From: Nitrosopumilales archaeon
GTDB taxonomy: Archaea; Thermoproteota; Nitrososphaeria; Nitrososphaerales; Nitrosopumilaceae
Direction: 5' to 3'
Assembly: GCA_016276965.1 (NCBI GenBank)
Contig: JADNRU010000010.1
Location: 1 to 32,682 of the forward strand
DNA length: 32,682 nucleotides
Under the pieces are notes generated by a model. That model was not told the origin of the DNA. It worked only from the letters and a program-made list of their open reading frames with translations, and made no database searches. How positions within the stretch are numbered: position 1 is the stretch's first letter; each line of letters begins with the position of its first letter. Both the position numbers and the translations under genes were made by a program. Below are positions 1-8,300 of this stretch, piece by piece.

Positions 1-99
1 CTTGTTTAGATGAAAGAGATAATTAGTTCTAGTTGCATCGCTTTTGATCGCTTGTTCGAAAAGTAGTATTGCACGAGATTGTGTGGGCATAATATACAT
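1..99 (-). CDS. TPR-like protein, N-terminal part only (runs off the window)
   Basis: An open frame enters from the left edge on the minus strand. It has in-frame ATG codons at 99 and 90, and an in-frame TAA a short way further upstream. From the second ATG the 30 visible residues begin MPTQSRAILLFEQAIKSDAT and continue with a YLFHLNK stretch. This looks like the first helix pair of a tetratricopeptide repeat: a small residue, an FEQAIK helix, then a second helix. The gene is divergent from the dCMP deaminase and shares the roughly 75-base region between them. Only the beginning is visible, so the function and even the TPR call are tentative. Confidence 0.45.
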   Translation of the reverse strand, partial: MYIMPTQSRAILLFEQAIKSDATRTNYLFHLNK

Positions 100-140
100 A
101 AGAAAATGTTCTATTAAATTACCACTACAGTCTATTTGTG

Positions 141-150
141 TATAGTTAAA
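141..150 (+). promoter_or_regulatory. TATA-like box of the dCMP deaminase-polB transcript
   Basis: TATAGTTAAA is centred about 31 nt before the GTG start at 176, the spacing expected for an archaeal TATA box driving a leaderless or very short-leader mRNA. Inferred from position and composition only. Confidence 0.4.
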
Positions 151-175
151 TTACAGGAATCTTCATTTTTGATGT

Positions 176-712
176 GTGACTGGTTCCTTTGAAAGGCCAC
201 CGTGGGATGAATATTTTATGCTCCAGGCCGAACTTGCAAAATTACGTTCAAATTGTATAACCCGACATGTAGGGGCTGTAATTGTACGAAATAACAGGCA
301 AATTGCAACAGGCTATAACGGAACCCCTCCAGGTGTGAAAAATTGTTTTGAGGGAGGATGCAAACGATGTCAGTTAAGAATGGAAGGCAAAATTGAATCA
401 GGAGCCTCCTTGGATAGATGCCTTTGCAGCCATGCAGAGGCCAACGCCATAATGCATTGTGCAATTTTAGGAATTGAGGCAGGTGCAAAAGGAGCAGTTT
501 TGTATACTACCTTCGTTCCCTGCTTGGAATGCACAAAGATGGCAATAACAATTGGAATAAAAAAAATCTTTTGTCTTGATTCTTATCCAGAAACTGACTT
601 TGATTTGTTAAAAGAAGCTGGAGTCGAGGTTATTAATTTAGAGAAAAAGAAAATTCAGTATTGGGCAAAAGCTCTAATCGATGGATATGGTAAAGATTTA
701 AGCCCAAAATAG
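176..712 (+). CDS. dCMP deaminase (deoxycytidylate deaminase family)
   Basis: This 178-residue protein belongs to the zinc-dependent cytidine/deoxycytidylate deaminase family. Members convert dCMP to dUMP, feeding thymidylate synthesis in the cytosol. The catalytic zinc site is visible as HAE (H86, E88) and PCLEC (C116, C119). NGTPPG (about 48-53) is typical of dCMP deaminases, and the Cys-rich segments around 57-65 and 82-84 could hold a second structural zinc, as in phage-type enzymes. The start is GTG at 176, because the ATG at 172 is in another frame. The DNA polymerase gene follows 9 nt after the stop, so nucleotide supply and replication are probably co-transcribed. A riboflavin-type or tRNA deaminase is less likely given the NGTPPG motif. 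Confidence 0.85.
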   Translation: MTGSFERPPWDEYFMLQAELAKLRSNCITRHVGAVIVRNNRQIATGYNGTPPGVKNCFEGGCKRCQLRMEGKIESGASLDRCLCSHAEANAIMHCAILGIEAGAKGAVLYTTFVPCLECTKMAITIGIKKIFCLDSYPETDFDLLKEAGVEVINLEKKKIQYWAKALIDGYGKDLSPK

Positions 713-721
713 GGATGAGTT

Positions 722-3271
722 ATGCAAGTACAAACTAAAGAAGAAAAACAAAGTTCTATGCCAACATCGTTACTTGTATCTGCAACATACAATAGTCAAA
801 AAAATGCTGCTGTTCTAAAGTTTTATCATCCAGAAACACAAAAAATTATTCTTTGGGCAGATCAAACAAACCATAAACCATATTGCTATTCTAAACTGAG
901 TCCTGAAGAATTAGATTTCTTATCAGACCGAGACGATGTTATAAAAATAGAACAAAATAAACGTCTTGATACTTTAACTGATACTGAGATTCAAGTTTCT
1001 AAAATAATAGTATCAAATCCTTTAGCAATTGGAGGAACCGACAAAAGTATTCGTAATCTAATTGATACATGGGAATCAGACATAAAATATTATGAAAATT
1101 ATCTTTATGATAAATCACTAATAATTGGAAAGTATTACAAAATTGAAGACGGTAAAATAAAACCACAGGAATTAGAAATCTCCGACGAAGTTCGTCTAGC
1201 ATTAAAAAGTCTACTCTGGGACAAAGCAACAAATGATGGAATGATTAATTCTGAAGAATTTCAAGAGTATGTTTCAGAATGGGCAGAGCTTCTTAACCAA
1301 CCAATCCCAAAATTAAAACGAATTGCAGTGGACATTGAGGTAGAATCAGAAATTGGTAGAATACCTGACCCAAAAATAGCTGAAAAAAAAGTCACTGCAG
1401 TAGGATTTGAAGGGACAGATGACTTCAAACAGGTTTTCCTACTTAGAAGACAAGGAGTAGAAGATGGGCAAAACGAGTTGGATTCAGATGTTAAAGTAGT
1501 TTTTTATGATGAAGATAAAGAAAAGGATATGATTTTAGATGCATTCAAGATAATGTCAAGTTATCCGTTTGTAATTACATACAATGGAGACGATTTTGAT
1601 ATGCCTTATCTTTACAATCGTGCAGAAAGATTGGGTATCAAAAAAGAAGAAAACCCACTTTACATGATGAGAGATTCAGCTACACTCAAAGAAGGTGTAC
1701 ATATTGATCTTTACCGAACTTTATCAAACCGTTCATTCCAGATTTACGCTTTTAGTCACAAATATACTGATTTTTCGCTCAATAGTGTATCAAAGGCTCT
1801 ACTCAATGAAACGAAGATTGATTATGGAATTGAACTTTCAGATTTGAATCATTATCAAACAGCAAATTATTGTTTCAATGATGCAAGATTAACCTACAAG
1901 CTGACCAGCTTTAACAGTGATTTATTGATGAATTTGTTAGTTGTTATTTCAAGAATAGCAAGAATGCCTATTGATGATATAGCAAGAATGGGAGTATCCC
2001 AATGGATTCGTAGTTTACTATATTTTGAACATAGACGGAGAAACGCACTCATTCCAAAGAGAACCGAGCTTGAACAAAAATCTGTAGGGGTAGTTAGTGA
2101 TGCAGTTATCAAAGATAAAAAATATCGGGGGGGGTTAGTTGTTGAACCAACTGAAGGAATTCATTTTAACGTAACCGTTATGGATTTTGCTAGTCTGTAC
2201 CCAAGCATCATTAAAGTTAGAAATATTTCTTATGAGACAGTAAGATGCCCACACGACGAATGTAAGAAAAATACTATTCAAGGAACCAATCATTGGGTTT
2301 GTACAAAACATAATGGAATAACTTCACTCTTAATTGGTTCTCTGCGGGATTTGCGAGTAAATTACTACAAGCATCTTTCAAAAAATAAATCTCTTTCTGA
2401 AGAACAAAGACAACAGTATACCGTAGTTAGCCAAGCACTCAAAGTAATTCTAAACGCAAGTTATGGAGTAATGGGAGCAGAAATATTTCCACTTTATTTT
2501 CTTCCAGCAGCAGAAGCAATTACTGCAATTGGTAGAAATATCATATTAGATACAATTGAACGCTGTAAGCAGGTAGGAATCGAAGTATTATACGGAGATA
2601 CAGATTCATTATTCATAAAAAACCCTACCACACAACAGGTTCAAAATGTTATTGATTGGGCAAAAAAAGAAAACAGAGTTGAATTAGAAGTTGACAAAGA
2701 ATACCGATATGTTGTACTCAGTAAAAGAAAGAAAAACTATCTAGGAGTCACTAAAGATAACAAAGTTGATGTAAAAGGATTAACAGGAAAAAAATCTCAT
2801 ACGCCCCCCTTTATCAAAACTTTGTTTTACGAATTACTAGACATTCTTTCGATAGTTCAAAACGTTGAAGAATTTAAGAATGCAAAAAAACAGATCAGTG
2901 ATAAAATTGTTGAATATGCCAAAAAAGTTGAAGCAAAAGAAATTCCTCTTTCAGAGCTTGCATTCAATGTAATGATTAGCAAAGCACCATCTGAATATGT
3001 AAAGACAATACCACAACATATCCGTGCAGCTAAATTGCTTGAATCAACACGTGAAATAAAAAAAGGTGACATTATTTCTTATGTCAAAATTATTAATAAA
3101 CCAGGAGTCAAACCAGTAGAGATGGCAAGACTTGATGAGGTTGATTCTAAAAAATACATGGAATTTATGGAAAGAACATTAGATCAAATTACATCCTCAA
3201 TGGACCTTGACTTTGATACGTTACTTGGAAAACCAAAACAAACAGGATTAGATCAATTTTTTTGGAATTAA
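722..3271 (+). CDS. polB: Family B DNA polymerase (PolB1-like) with C-terminal PIP-box
   Basis: Replicative-type DNA-directed DNA polymerase of 849 residues. The proofreading exonuclease motifs are intact: Exo I DIE (D204, E206), Exo II NGDDFD (288-293) and Exo III YCFNDA (383-388, D387). The polymerase motifs are also intact: motif A DFASLYPS (488-495), motif B KVILNASYG (574-582) and motif C YGDTDS (624-629). A C509/C514/C527/H530 cluster inside the palm could bind zinc. The NASYGVMGAEIFPLY segment resembles crenarchaeal PolB1 more than euryarchaeal PolB3. The last residues, QTGLDQFFWN, form a PIP-box that should dock on the PCNA clamp. The ATG at 722 lies 9 nt after the deaminase stop. No motif is missing, so an active polymerase with proofreading is expected. 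Confidence 0.95.
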   Translation: MQVQTKEEKQSSMPTSLLVSATYNSQKNAAVLKFYHPETQKIILWADQTNHKPYCYSKLSPEELDFLSDRDDVIKIEQNKRLDTLTDTEIQVSKIIVSNPLAIGGTDKSIRNLIDTWESDIKYYENYLYDKSLIIGKYYKIEDGKIKPQELEISDEVRLALKSLLWDKATNDGMINSEEFQEYVSEWAELLNQPIPKLKRIAVDIEVESEIGRIPDPKIAEKKVTAVGFEGTDDFKQVFLLRRQGVEDGQNELDSDVKVVFYDEDKEKDMILDAFKIMSSYPFVITYNGDDFDMPYLYNRAERLGIKKEENPLYMMRDSATLKEGVHIDLYRTLSNRSFQIYAFSHKYTDFSLNSVSKALLNETKIDYGIELSDLNHYQTANYCFNDARLTYKLTSFNSDLLMNLLVVISRIARMPIDDIARMGVSQWIRSLLYFEHRRRNALIPKRTELEQKSVGVVSDAVIKDKKYRGGLVVEPTEGIHFNVTVMDFASLYPSIIKVRNISYETVRCPHDECKKNTIQGTNHWVCTKHNGITSLLIGSLRDLRVNYYKHLSKNKSLSEEQRQQYTVVSQALKVILNASYGVMGAEIFPLYFLPAAEAITAIGRNIILDTIERCKQVGIEVLYGDTDSLFIKNPTTQQVQNVIDWAKKENRVELEVDKEYRYVVLSKRKKNYLGVTKDNKVDVKGLTGKKSHTPPFIKTLFYELLDILSIVQNVEEFKNAKKQISDKIVEYAKKVEAKEIPLSELAFNVMISKAPSEYVKTIPQHIRAAKLLESTREIKKGDIISYVKIINKPGVKPVEMARLDEVDSKKYMEFMERTLDQITSSMDLDFDTLLGKPKQTGLDQFFWN

Positions 3272-3282
3272 AGTGAAAGAAA

Positions 3283-3579
3283 ATGTTTTTTGAAGGGACA
3301 TCGCTTGCAATTTTAGCTATAATTGCAGGAATTTTGATATTAGCTGGGTGGGTACCTCAAATTGTTAAAGGGTATAGAACAAAAAAACTAGATGATGTTT
3401 CAAAATATCTAATGATTTTGTTAGCAAGTGGAGCTTTTTTGTGGATTTTATATGGAATAGAAAAAGATGATCCATTCATTATTGGTGTAAATGTTGCAGC
3501 TATTGCACTCACAATGATCGTATTAAGAATGAAATTCAAATACAGTAAAGAAACTCAGAGAAAGCAAAAACTATCATAA
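3283..3579 (+). CDS. SemiSWEET-like small membrane transporter (PQ-loop family)
   Basis: A 98-residue integral membrane protein with three predicted helices at about 8-24, 43-61 and 65-84. The first helix ends in WVPQIVKGYRTKKLDDVS, the PQ-loop signature of the MtN3/SWEET/SemiSWEET group (P25, Q26). Known bacterial SemiSWEETs are about 90-100 residues long, dimerise, and move sugars across the membrane, so the length fits one half-transporter. The substrate here cannot be read from the sequence. It starts 12 nt after polB with a GTGA element upstream of the ATG, so it is probably the distal gene of the same transcript. Confidence 0.75.
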   Translation: MFFEGTSLAILAIIAGILILAGWVPQIVKGYRTKKLDDVSKYLMILLASGAFLWILYGIEKDDPFIIGVNVAAIALTMIVLRMKFKYSKETQRKQKLS

Positions 3580-3580
3580 A

Positions 3581-3590
3581 TTATTTAAAT
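3581..3590 (+). promoter_or_regulatory. TATA-like box before the small zinc-ribbon gene
   Basis: TTATTTAAAT directly follows the SemiSWEET stop. Its centre is about 23 nt before the TTG at 3609, so transcription could begin near that codon. It suggests the zinc-ribbon gene has its own promoter. Confidence 0.35.
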
Positions 3591-3662
3591 GAAAATTTTA
3601 TCAATAGGTTGTTTTTTTTGAACATACGAGTCGATATTAGCAAATTAGGGAAATGTTCTTCA

Positions 3663-3821
3663 ATGGCGTTTCAAAAACAATGCCCAAGCTGTACAAAATA
3701 TGTTACCGTGACTACGAGTGATGGAAATTATGCCTCAACTCATAGATGCCAGCATTGTGGATTTACTATTAACATTCCTCCTCCACAAAACAAAATGAAA
3801 AGCGGCGACTACGGGGATTAA
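3663..3821 (+). CDS. Small zinc-ribbon protein
   Basis: A 52-residue protein beginning MAFQKQCPSC if the ATG at 3663 is used. An in-frame TTG at 3609 would add 18 residues, and a TATA-like box at 3581-3590 makes that longer form possible. Two knuckles, CPSC near the N-terminus and CQHC about 20 residues later, form one four-cysteine zinc ribbon, followed by a proline- and lysine-containing tail. Such tiny ribbons are common in thaumarchaea and often relate to nucleic-acid or protein contacts, but nothing here identifies a partner. It lies between the polB cluster and triosephosphate isomerase, with 88 nt of non-coding sequence after it. Confidence 0.7.
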   Translation: MAFQKQCPSCTKYVTVTTSDGNYASTHRCQHCGFTINIPPPQNKMKSGDYGD

Positions 3822-3909
3822 AAAATTCATTTAATTCTTTGATTCATCCTGAAATTAGTAATTTTTTATAATATCCATTTAGGCATAACAAATAATACCA
3901 AAGCCTCCA

Positions 3910-4581
3910 ATGAATGTAAAGGAATTGTTTGTAATTAATTGTAAAAATTATGATGAAACAAGTGGAACAAAAATTATAAAATTAGTAAATACGGCAAAGC
4001 AGATTTCAAAAAAATTTGGAGTTAAAATAGCCATTGCCCCTCCATCACATCTATTATCTCAGGTTGCTGGCCAGTCTTTAGCTATTTTTGCTCAACATTT
4101 AGACAATTCTAAAATTGGAAGTACGACAGGGTTTATGGTTCCCGAACTTGTTAAAAAATCCAAAGTAAATGGATCATTAATAAATCACAGTGAGCATAGA
4201 ATTTCAAGTAAAAATATTTCTCAATTGGTTTTAAAGCTAAGAAAACTCAAAATGATATCAATAGTTTGTGTTAAAAACGTATCAGAGGCAGAAAAATACG
4301 CAAAACTAAATCCAACTTATATTGCAATTGAACCTCCAGAATTAATTGGTTCTGGAAAGGCTGTATCAAAAGAAAAACCAGAATTAATTACCAAAGCTGT
4401 CAAAGCAGTCAGAAAGGCAAAAAATAACACGAAACTTTTGTGTGGAGCTGGAATTGTTTCTGGTGAAGATGTAGCAAAAGCTATTGAGCTTGGTTCCCAA
4501 GGGATCTTAGTAGCTAGTGGAATTGTAAAGGCAAAAAATTGGAAAAAAATTATAGAAGAATTTGCCAAGGCAATGCTTTAA
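3910..4581 (+). CDS. tpiA: Triosephosphate isomerase (archaeal type)
   Basis: Interconverts glyceraldehyde 3-phosphate and dihydroxyacetone phosphate in the cytosol. At 223 residues it is the short archaeal form (bacterial and eukaryotic enzymes are about 250). Catalytic residues are visible: N10 and K12 in INCKNY, H93 in NHSEHR and E141 in AIEPPELIGSG. The phosphate-gripping loop CGAGIVSGED lies at 178-187. The start is ATG at 3910, with an AT-rich TATA-like stretch at about 3862-3874. Pyruvate phosphate dikinase follows closely on the same strand, so the pair probably serves gluconeogenesis from fixed carbon. Confidence 0.95.
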   Translation: MNVKELFVINCKNYDETSGTKIIKLVNTAKQISKKFGVKIAIAPPSHLLSQVAGQSLAIFAQHLDNSKIGSTTGFMVPELVKKSKVNGSLINHSEHRISSKNISQLVLKLRKLKMISIVCVKNVSEAEKYAKLNPTYIAIEPPELIGSGKAVSKEKPELITKAVKAVRKAKNNTKLLCGAGIVSGEDVAKAIELGSQGILVASGIVKAKNWKKIIEEFAKAML

Positions 4582-4620
4582 AACCCTCTATTTTTGATTG
4601 GATTATCTAGGAAAATCAGA

Positions 4621-7293
4621 ATGAAACAAGTGTATTTTTTCAATGAAGGTGATGGGAAAAACAAAAAGCTGCTAGGTGGAAAGGGAGCAGGACTTTGTGA
4701 GATGACCAGATTAAAACTACCCGTACCACCAGGTTTTGTAATTACAACTGAAGTTTGTAAAAAATATTATGAGAATGGTAAAAAACTACCTTCCAATCTT
4801 TTAGCTCAAGTCAAAAAAAATATTGCAAAAATCGAGAAAAAAACTGGTAAAAAATGGAATTCAAAAGAAAATCCTTTACTAGTTTCAGTTAGATCTGGGG
4901 GAGCCTTATCAATGCCAGGTATGATGGATACCATTCTAAATTTAGGATTAAACGACACTTCAGTACAAGGCCTAGCAAATCAAAGCAATAACCTAAGATT
5001 TGCTTGGGATTCTTACAGGAGATTCATTCAATTATTTGGAAAGGTAGTATTTGGGATAGATGACAAAAAATTTGATGAAGTTTTAGAAAATGCAAAAAAA
5101 AGTCAAGCGGTACAATCCGATAGTGCACTTGACGAAAAAACTTTAAGACAAGTTGTTTTTCAGTACAAAAAAATTTGTGAAAAGTATACAGGAAAACCAT
5201 TCCCATCAGATCCATTTGAACAATTAGAACTTGCTATAAAAGCAGTGTTTGGAAGTTGGATGGGTGAACGAGCCATCATTTATCGTGAAAAAAATAATAT
5301 TACAAAAGACATTGCAGATGGTACTGCAGTAAATGTAGTTACCATGGTTTTTGGCAACATGGGAAGTGATAGTGCTACGGGAGTTGTATTTACCAGAAAT
5401 CCAGGAGATGGTACAAAACAAATCTTTGGTGATTATTTAGTTAATGCTCAAGGGGAAGATGTTGTAGCGGGAGTAAGAACTCCAAAACATGTAGACCAAT
5501 TAAAAACTGAATTACCTAAAACTTATCAAGAATTGGTCAAAACCTGTAACAAACTAGAAAAACATTACAGAGAACCACAGGATATAGAATTTACTGTTGA
5601 ACAAGGAAGATTTTATCTTTTACAAACTCGTGCTGCTAAAATGAACGCTACAGCAATGGTAAAAGCATCTGTAGATATGGTTAAAGAAAAATTAATTTCT
5701 AAAGACCAAGCATTACTTCGATTACAGCCAGAACAATTAGAACAACTACTTCACAAAACAATTGATCAAAATGCTAAAGGTTTTTCTCAAGTTACTAAAG
5801 GAATTGCAGCCTCACCTGGAGCAGCAAGTGGAATAGCAGTGTTTGATGTTAAAAGAGCAATCAGTATGGGCGAAAATGGTTCTAAGGTTATTTTAGTAAG
5901 AGAGGAGACAAAACCTGAAGATGTACCAGCCTTTTTCTCTTCAGTTGGAATTCTTACTAGTCGAGGTGGAAAAACATCACATGCAGCAGTTGTAGCAAGA
6001 GGTATGGGAAAACCCAGTATTGTTGGATGTTCAGAATTAAAAATTGATTATGAAGGAAAAAAATGTCAAGCAAATGGTAAAACAGTAAATGAAGGTGATC
6101 TCATCACAATAGATGGTAGTAGTGGAATTGTGTATTTAGGCGAAGTTCCAACTGTAGAACCTAAAACTACAGATGAGTTTAGAACAATTCTGTCTTGGGC
6201 ACAAAAAGCTAAAAAGATTGGAGTTCAAGCAAATTCAGATACTCCCGAATCATCAAAATTAGCTCGCAAATATGGTGCTGAAGGAATAGGACTTTGCAGG
6301 ACTGAGCGAATGTTTAACGCTAAAGATAGAATCGGATTATTCGTGGAAATGATTATGGCAAAATCTTTAGCAGAAAGACAATCAGTTTTACAAAAGTTAG
6401 GACAATTACAAAAAAGTGATTTCATTCAAATTTTGAAAGCTATGGAAGGTTATCCAGTAACAATTCGTCTTCTTGATCCTCCACTACATGAATTCCTTCC
6501 AAATCCTGAAGAATTAATGAAGAAAATTTACAATGTAGAAAAGCAAAACTCTAATGAAAATCTAGAGCAAACTAAAAAAATTCTTGAAAGAGCAAAAGAT
6601 TTGGCCGAAATAAATCCCATGATGGGCCATAGAGGGGTTAGAGTTGGAATTACTTATCCAGAAATTTATGACATGCAAATCAGATCAGTCTTTGAAGCAG
6701 CTGCTGAGTTAGCTAAACAAAAGGTTGATGCACGACCACAGATAATGATTCCTCAAATTAGCAGTATTCAAGAGTTGAACCATATTAAGAAAATCTATAA
6801 TTCAATAAAATCAGAGATGGAATTAAAACACAAAATGAAATTTAAAATAAATTTTGGAACAATGCTTGAGGTTGTAAGAGCATGTCTTACCTCTGGAGAA
6901 CTTGTTAAAACTGCAGAATTTTTTAGTTTTGGAACAAATGATTTGACTCAAGCTGTTTTCAGCTTTAGTAGGGAAGATGCAGAGGGAAAATTTCTTCCTG
7001 AATATCTTGAAAAGGAAATTCTTGAACGAAATCCATTCCAATCAATTGATGAAAACGGGGTGGGAAGTCTTATGAAAATTGCAATTTCAGACGGAAGAAA
7101 AATTAATCCAAAACTTGAGATTGGCATATGTGGTGAACATGGAGGAGATCCGAAATCCATATTTTTTTGCCACAATTCAGGAATTAATTATGTTAGCGCA
7201 TCACCCCATAGGATTCCAATTGCCATAGTTGCAGCTGCCCAAGCCCAGATCTCTAAAAGCCGTGCAAAATCGAAAAGGGCAAAAAAAAGGTAG
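4621..7293 (+). CDS. ppdK: Pyruvate, phosphate dikinase
   Basis: Interconverts pyruvate + ATP + phosphate and phosphoenolpyruvate + AMP + pyrophosphate, the entry to gluconeogenesis in autotrophic archaea. The protein has 890 residues from the ATG at 4621. A TTG at 4594 would add nine residues that look unlike the family. The N-terminal ATP-grasp domain starts with GGKGAGL and includes VRSGGALSMPGMMDT. The phosphohistidine is in GGKTSHAAVVARGMGKP, about residue 454, matching the family position near 455. The C-terminal barrel has GLCRTERMF and the catalytic Cys in CGEHGG near the end. Length and domain order are normal. The tail is lysine/arginine-rich. It lies 39 nt after tpiA. Confidence 0.95.
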   Translation: MKQVYFFNEGDGKNKKLLGGKGAGLCEMTRLKLPVPPGFVITTEVCKKYYENGKKLPSNLLAQVKKNIAKIEKKTGKKWNSKENPLLVSVRSGGALSMPGMMDTILNLGLNDTSVQGLANQSNNLRFAWDSYRRFIQLFGKVVFGIDDKKFDEVLENAKKSQAVQSDSALDEKTLRQVVFQYKKICEKYTGKPFPSDPFEQLELAIKAVFGSWMGERAIIYREKNNITKDIADGTAVNVVTMVFGNMGSDSATGVVFTRNPGDGTKQIFGDYLVNAQGEDVVAGVRTPKHVDQLKTELPKTYQELVKTCNKLEKHYREPQDIEFTVEQGRFYLLQTRAAKMNATAMVKASVDMVKEKLISKDQALLRLQPEQLEQLLHKTIDQNAKGFSQVTKGIAASPGAASGIAVFDVKRAISMGENGSKVILVREETKPEDVPAFFSSVGILTSRGGKTSHAAVVARGMGKPSIVGCSELKIDYEGKKCQANGKTVNEGDLITIDGSSGIVYLGEVPTVEPKTTDEFRTILSWAQKAKKIGVQANSDTPESSKLARKYGAEGIGLCRTERMFNAKDRIGLFVEMIMAKSLAERQSVLQKLGQLQKSDFIQILKAMEGYPVTIRLLDPPLHEFLPNPEELMKKIYNVEKQNSNENLEQTKKILERAKDLAEINPMMGHRGVRVGITYPEIYDMQIRSVFEAAAELAKQKVDARPQIMIPQISSIQELNHIKKIYNSIKSEMELKHKMKFKINFGTMLEVVRACLTSGELVKTAEFFSFGTNDLTQAVFSFSREDAEGKFLPEYLEKEILERNPFQSIDENGVGSLMKIAISDGRKINPKLEIGICGEHGGDPKSIFFCHNSGINYVSASPHRIPIAIVAAAQAQISKSRAKSKRAKKR

Positions 7294-7300
7294 CAAATAG

Positions 7301-7310
7301 ATAATTTAAA
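7301..7310 (+). promoter_or_regulatory. TATA-like box of the XRE-CBS regulator
   Basis: ATAATTTAAA is centred 31 nt before the ATG at 7337, immediately after the ppdK stop. It suggests the regulator gene can be transcribed on its own. Confidence 0.4.
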
Positions 7311-7336
7311 ACCAAAGAATTGATTACTAATTTCCT

Positions 7337-7894
7337 ATGTTACCTAGATTAGATTCAATTAAACAGGCAAGATTAAAGCTCGGAATTACACAGAAAAAAT
7401 TGGCAAGTATGACTGGAGTTAGCACATCTATGATTAACCAGATAGAATCAGGACGTAGTCAACCAAGTTATGAAACAGCAAGAAAAATTTTTGATAATTT
7501 AGCCACACTCGAAGGTAAATCATCATCCCATAAAGCAGGTGATTTTTGCAGTAAAGAAATCGTAAAATTAAAACCAAATAATTCCTTGCATGATGCCATA
7601 AAAAAAATGCGTTCCCGTTCAATTAGTCAAATTCCTATTTTCAATGGCAAAGAACCTGTTGGAATTGTTACAGAAGATGGTATTGTAAAACAATTATCAG
7701 ATAGTGATGAATCACATTGGAAAAATATCCGACTAGATGAAGTAATGGAACCAATTCCACCTATTGTAGATTATGAAACACCTGCGAATACTTTGGTTCC
7801 ATTGATTAGATTTTCTAAATGCATACTTGTTTCAAAAAAATCAAAAATAATTGGAATAATTACTGCATCAGATACTTTAAAAATGATGGAATAA
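7337..7894 (+). CDS. XRE-family HTH transcriptional regulator with paired CBS domains
   Basis: A 185-residue protein with an N-terminal helix-turn-helix (about 8-45: ARLKLGITQKKLASMTGVST, then INQIESGRSQPSYETA) of the Cro/C1 family. A pair of CBS motifs follows (about 60-120 and 125-185; the segments SQIPIFNG and GIVTEDGIV are typical). CBS pairs usually bind adenine nucleotides or related ligands. In archaea this architecture is known for putative regulators whose DNA binding may respond to energy charge. It lies directly downstream of ppdK, whose reaction consumes ATP and produces AMP, so a link to gluconeogenic flux is an attractive inference but is not shown by the sequence. Only 9 nt separate its end from the convergent epimerase gene. 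Confidence 0.85.
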   Translation: MLPRLDSIKQARLKLGITQKKLASMTGVSTSMINQIESGRSQPSYETARKIFDNLATLEGKSSSHKAGDFCSKEIVKLKPNNSLHDAIKKMRSRSISQIPIFNGKEPVGIVTEDGIVKQLSDSDESHWKNIRLDEVMEPIPPIVDYETPANTLVPLIRFSKCILVSKKSKIIGIITASDTLKMME

Positions 7895-7903
7895 GTTTTG
7901 AAT

Positions 7904-8299
7904 CTATTTGGGATGTGAACAGAGCTCAGCTAACACTCCATGTAGGGATTTTGGATGAATAAAAGTCACTTTAGTTCCAGCAGAACCTGGTCTAATTTTT
8001 CCAAGAAATTGAACTCCACATCCTTCCATACGTGTAACTTCTCCTTCAATGTTATCAGTTTCTAAAGCAATATGATGCAAGCCTGAACCTTTTTTTTCAA
8101 GAAATTTCTTGATAGGACTAGAATCATTTGTCGGCTGCATGAGTTCAATTCTACCATTTTCTAGATGAATGATTGCAACACGTACACCTTCGGTTTCAAT
8201 AGTTTCAAATTCAACCTTATCAATACCAAAGACTTCTTGATATTTTTTGGCAGCTTCTTCAACATCATTTACGGCAATTGCAATATGATCAATTTTCAA
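7904..8299 (-). CDS. mce: Methylmalonyl-CoA epimerase
   Basis: Interconverts (S)- and (R)-methylmalonyl-CoA, between propionyl-CoA carboxylase and the mutase of the 3-hydroxypropionate/4-hydroxybutyrate cycle. It is a glyoxalase/VOC-fold protein. From a TTG at 8299 it has 131 residues starting with KIDHIAIAV, the usual family N-terminus. Metal-site candidates are H5, the H75-H76 pair and E125. The longest frame begins at ATG 8332 but would overlap the mutase by 32 nt and add 11 atypical residues. The TTG sits 1 nt after the mutase stop (TAAATTG) and is preceded by AGAGG, so I prefer it. It is the last gene of the meaB-mutase-epimerase run. Confidence 0.9.
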   Translation of the reverse strand: MKIDHIAIAVNDVEEAAKKYQEVFGIDKVEFETIETEGVRVAIIHLENGRIELMQPTNDSSPIKKFLEKKGSGLHHIALETDNIEGEVTRMEGCGVQFLGKIRPGSAGTKVTFIHPKSLHGVLAELCSHPK

Positions 8300-8300
8300 T

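Noticed and set aside
4594-4620. TTG start of pyruvate phosphate dikinase at 4594
   Set aside because: The ATG at 4621 gives the family-like N-terminus and places the phosphohistidine at the usual residue number.
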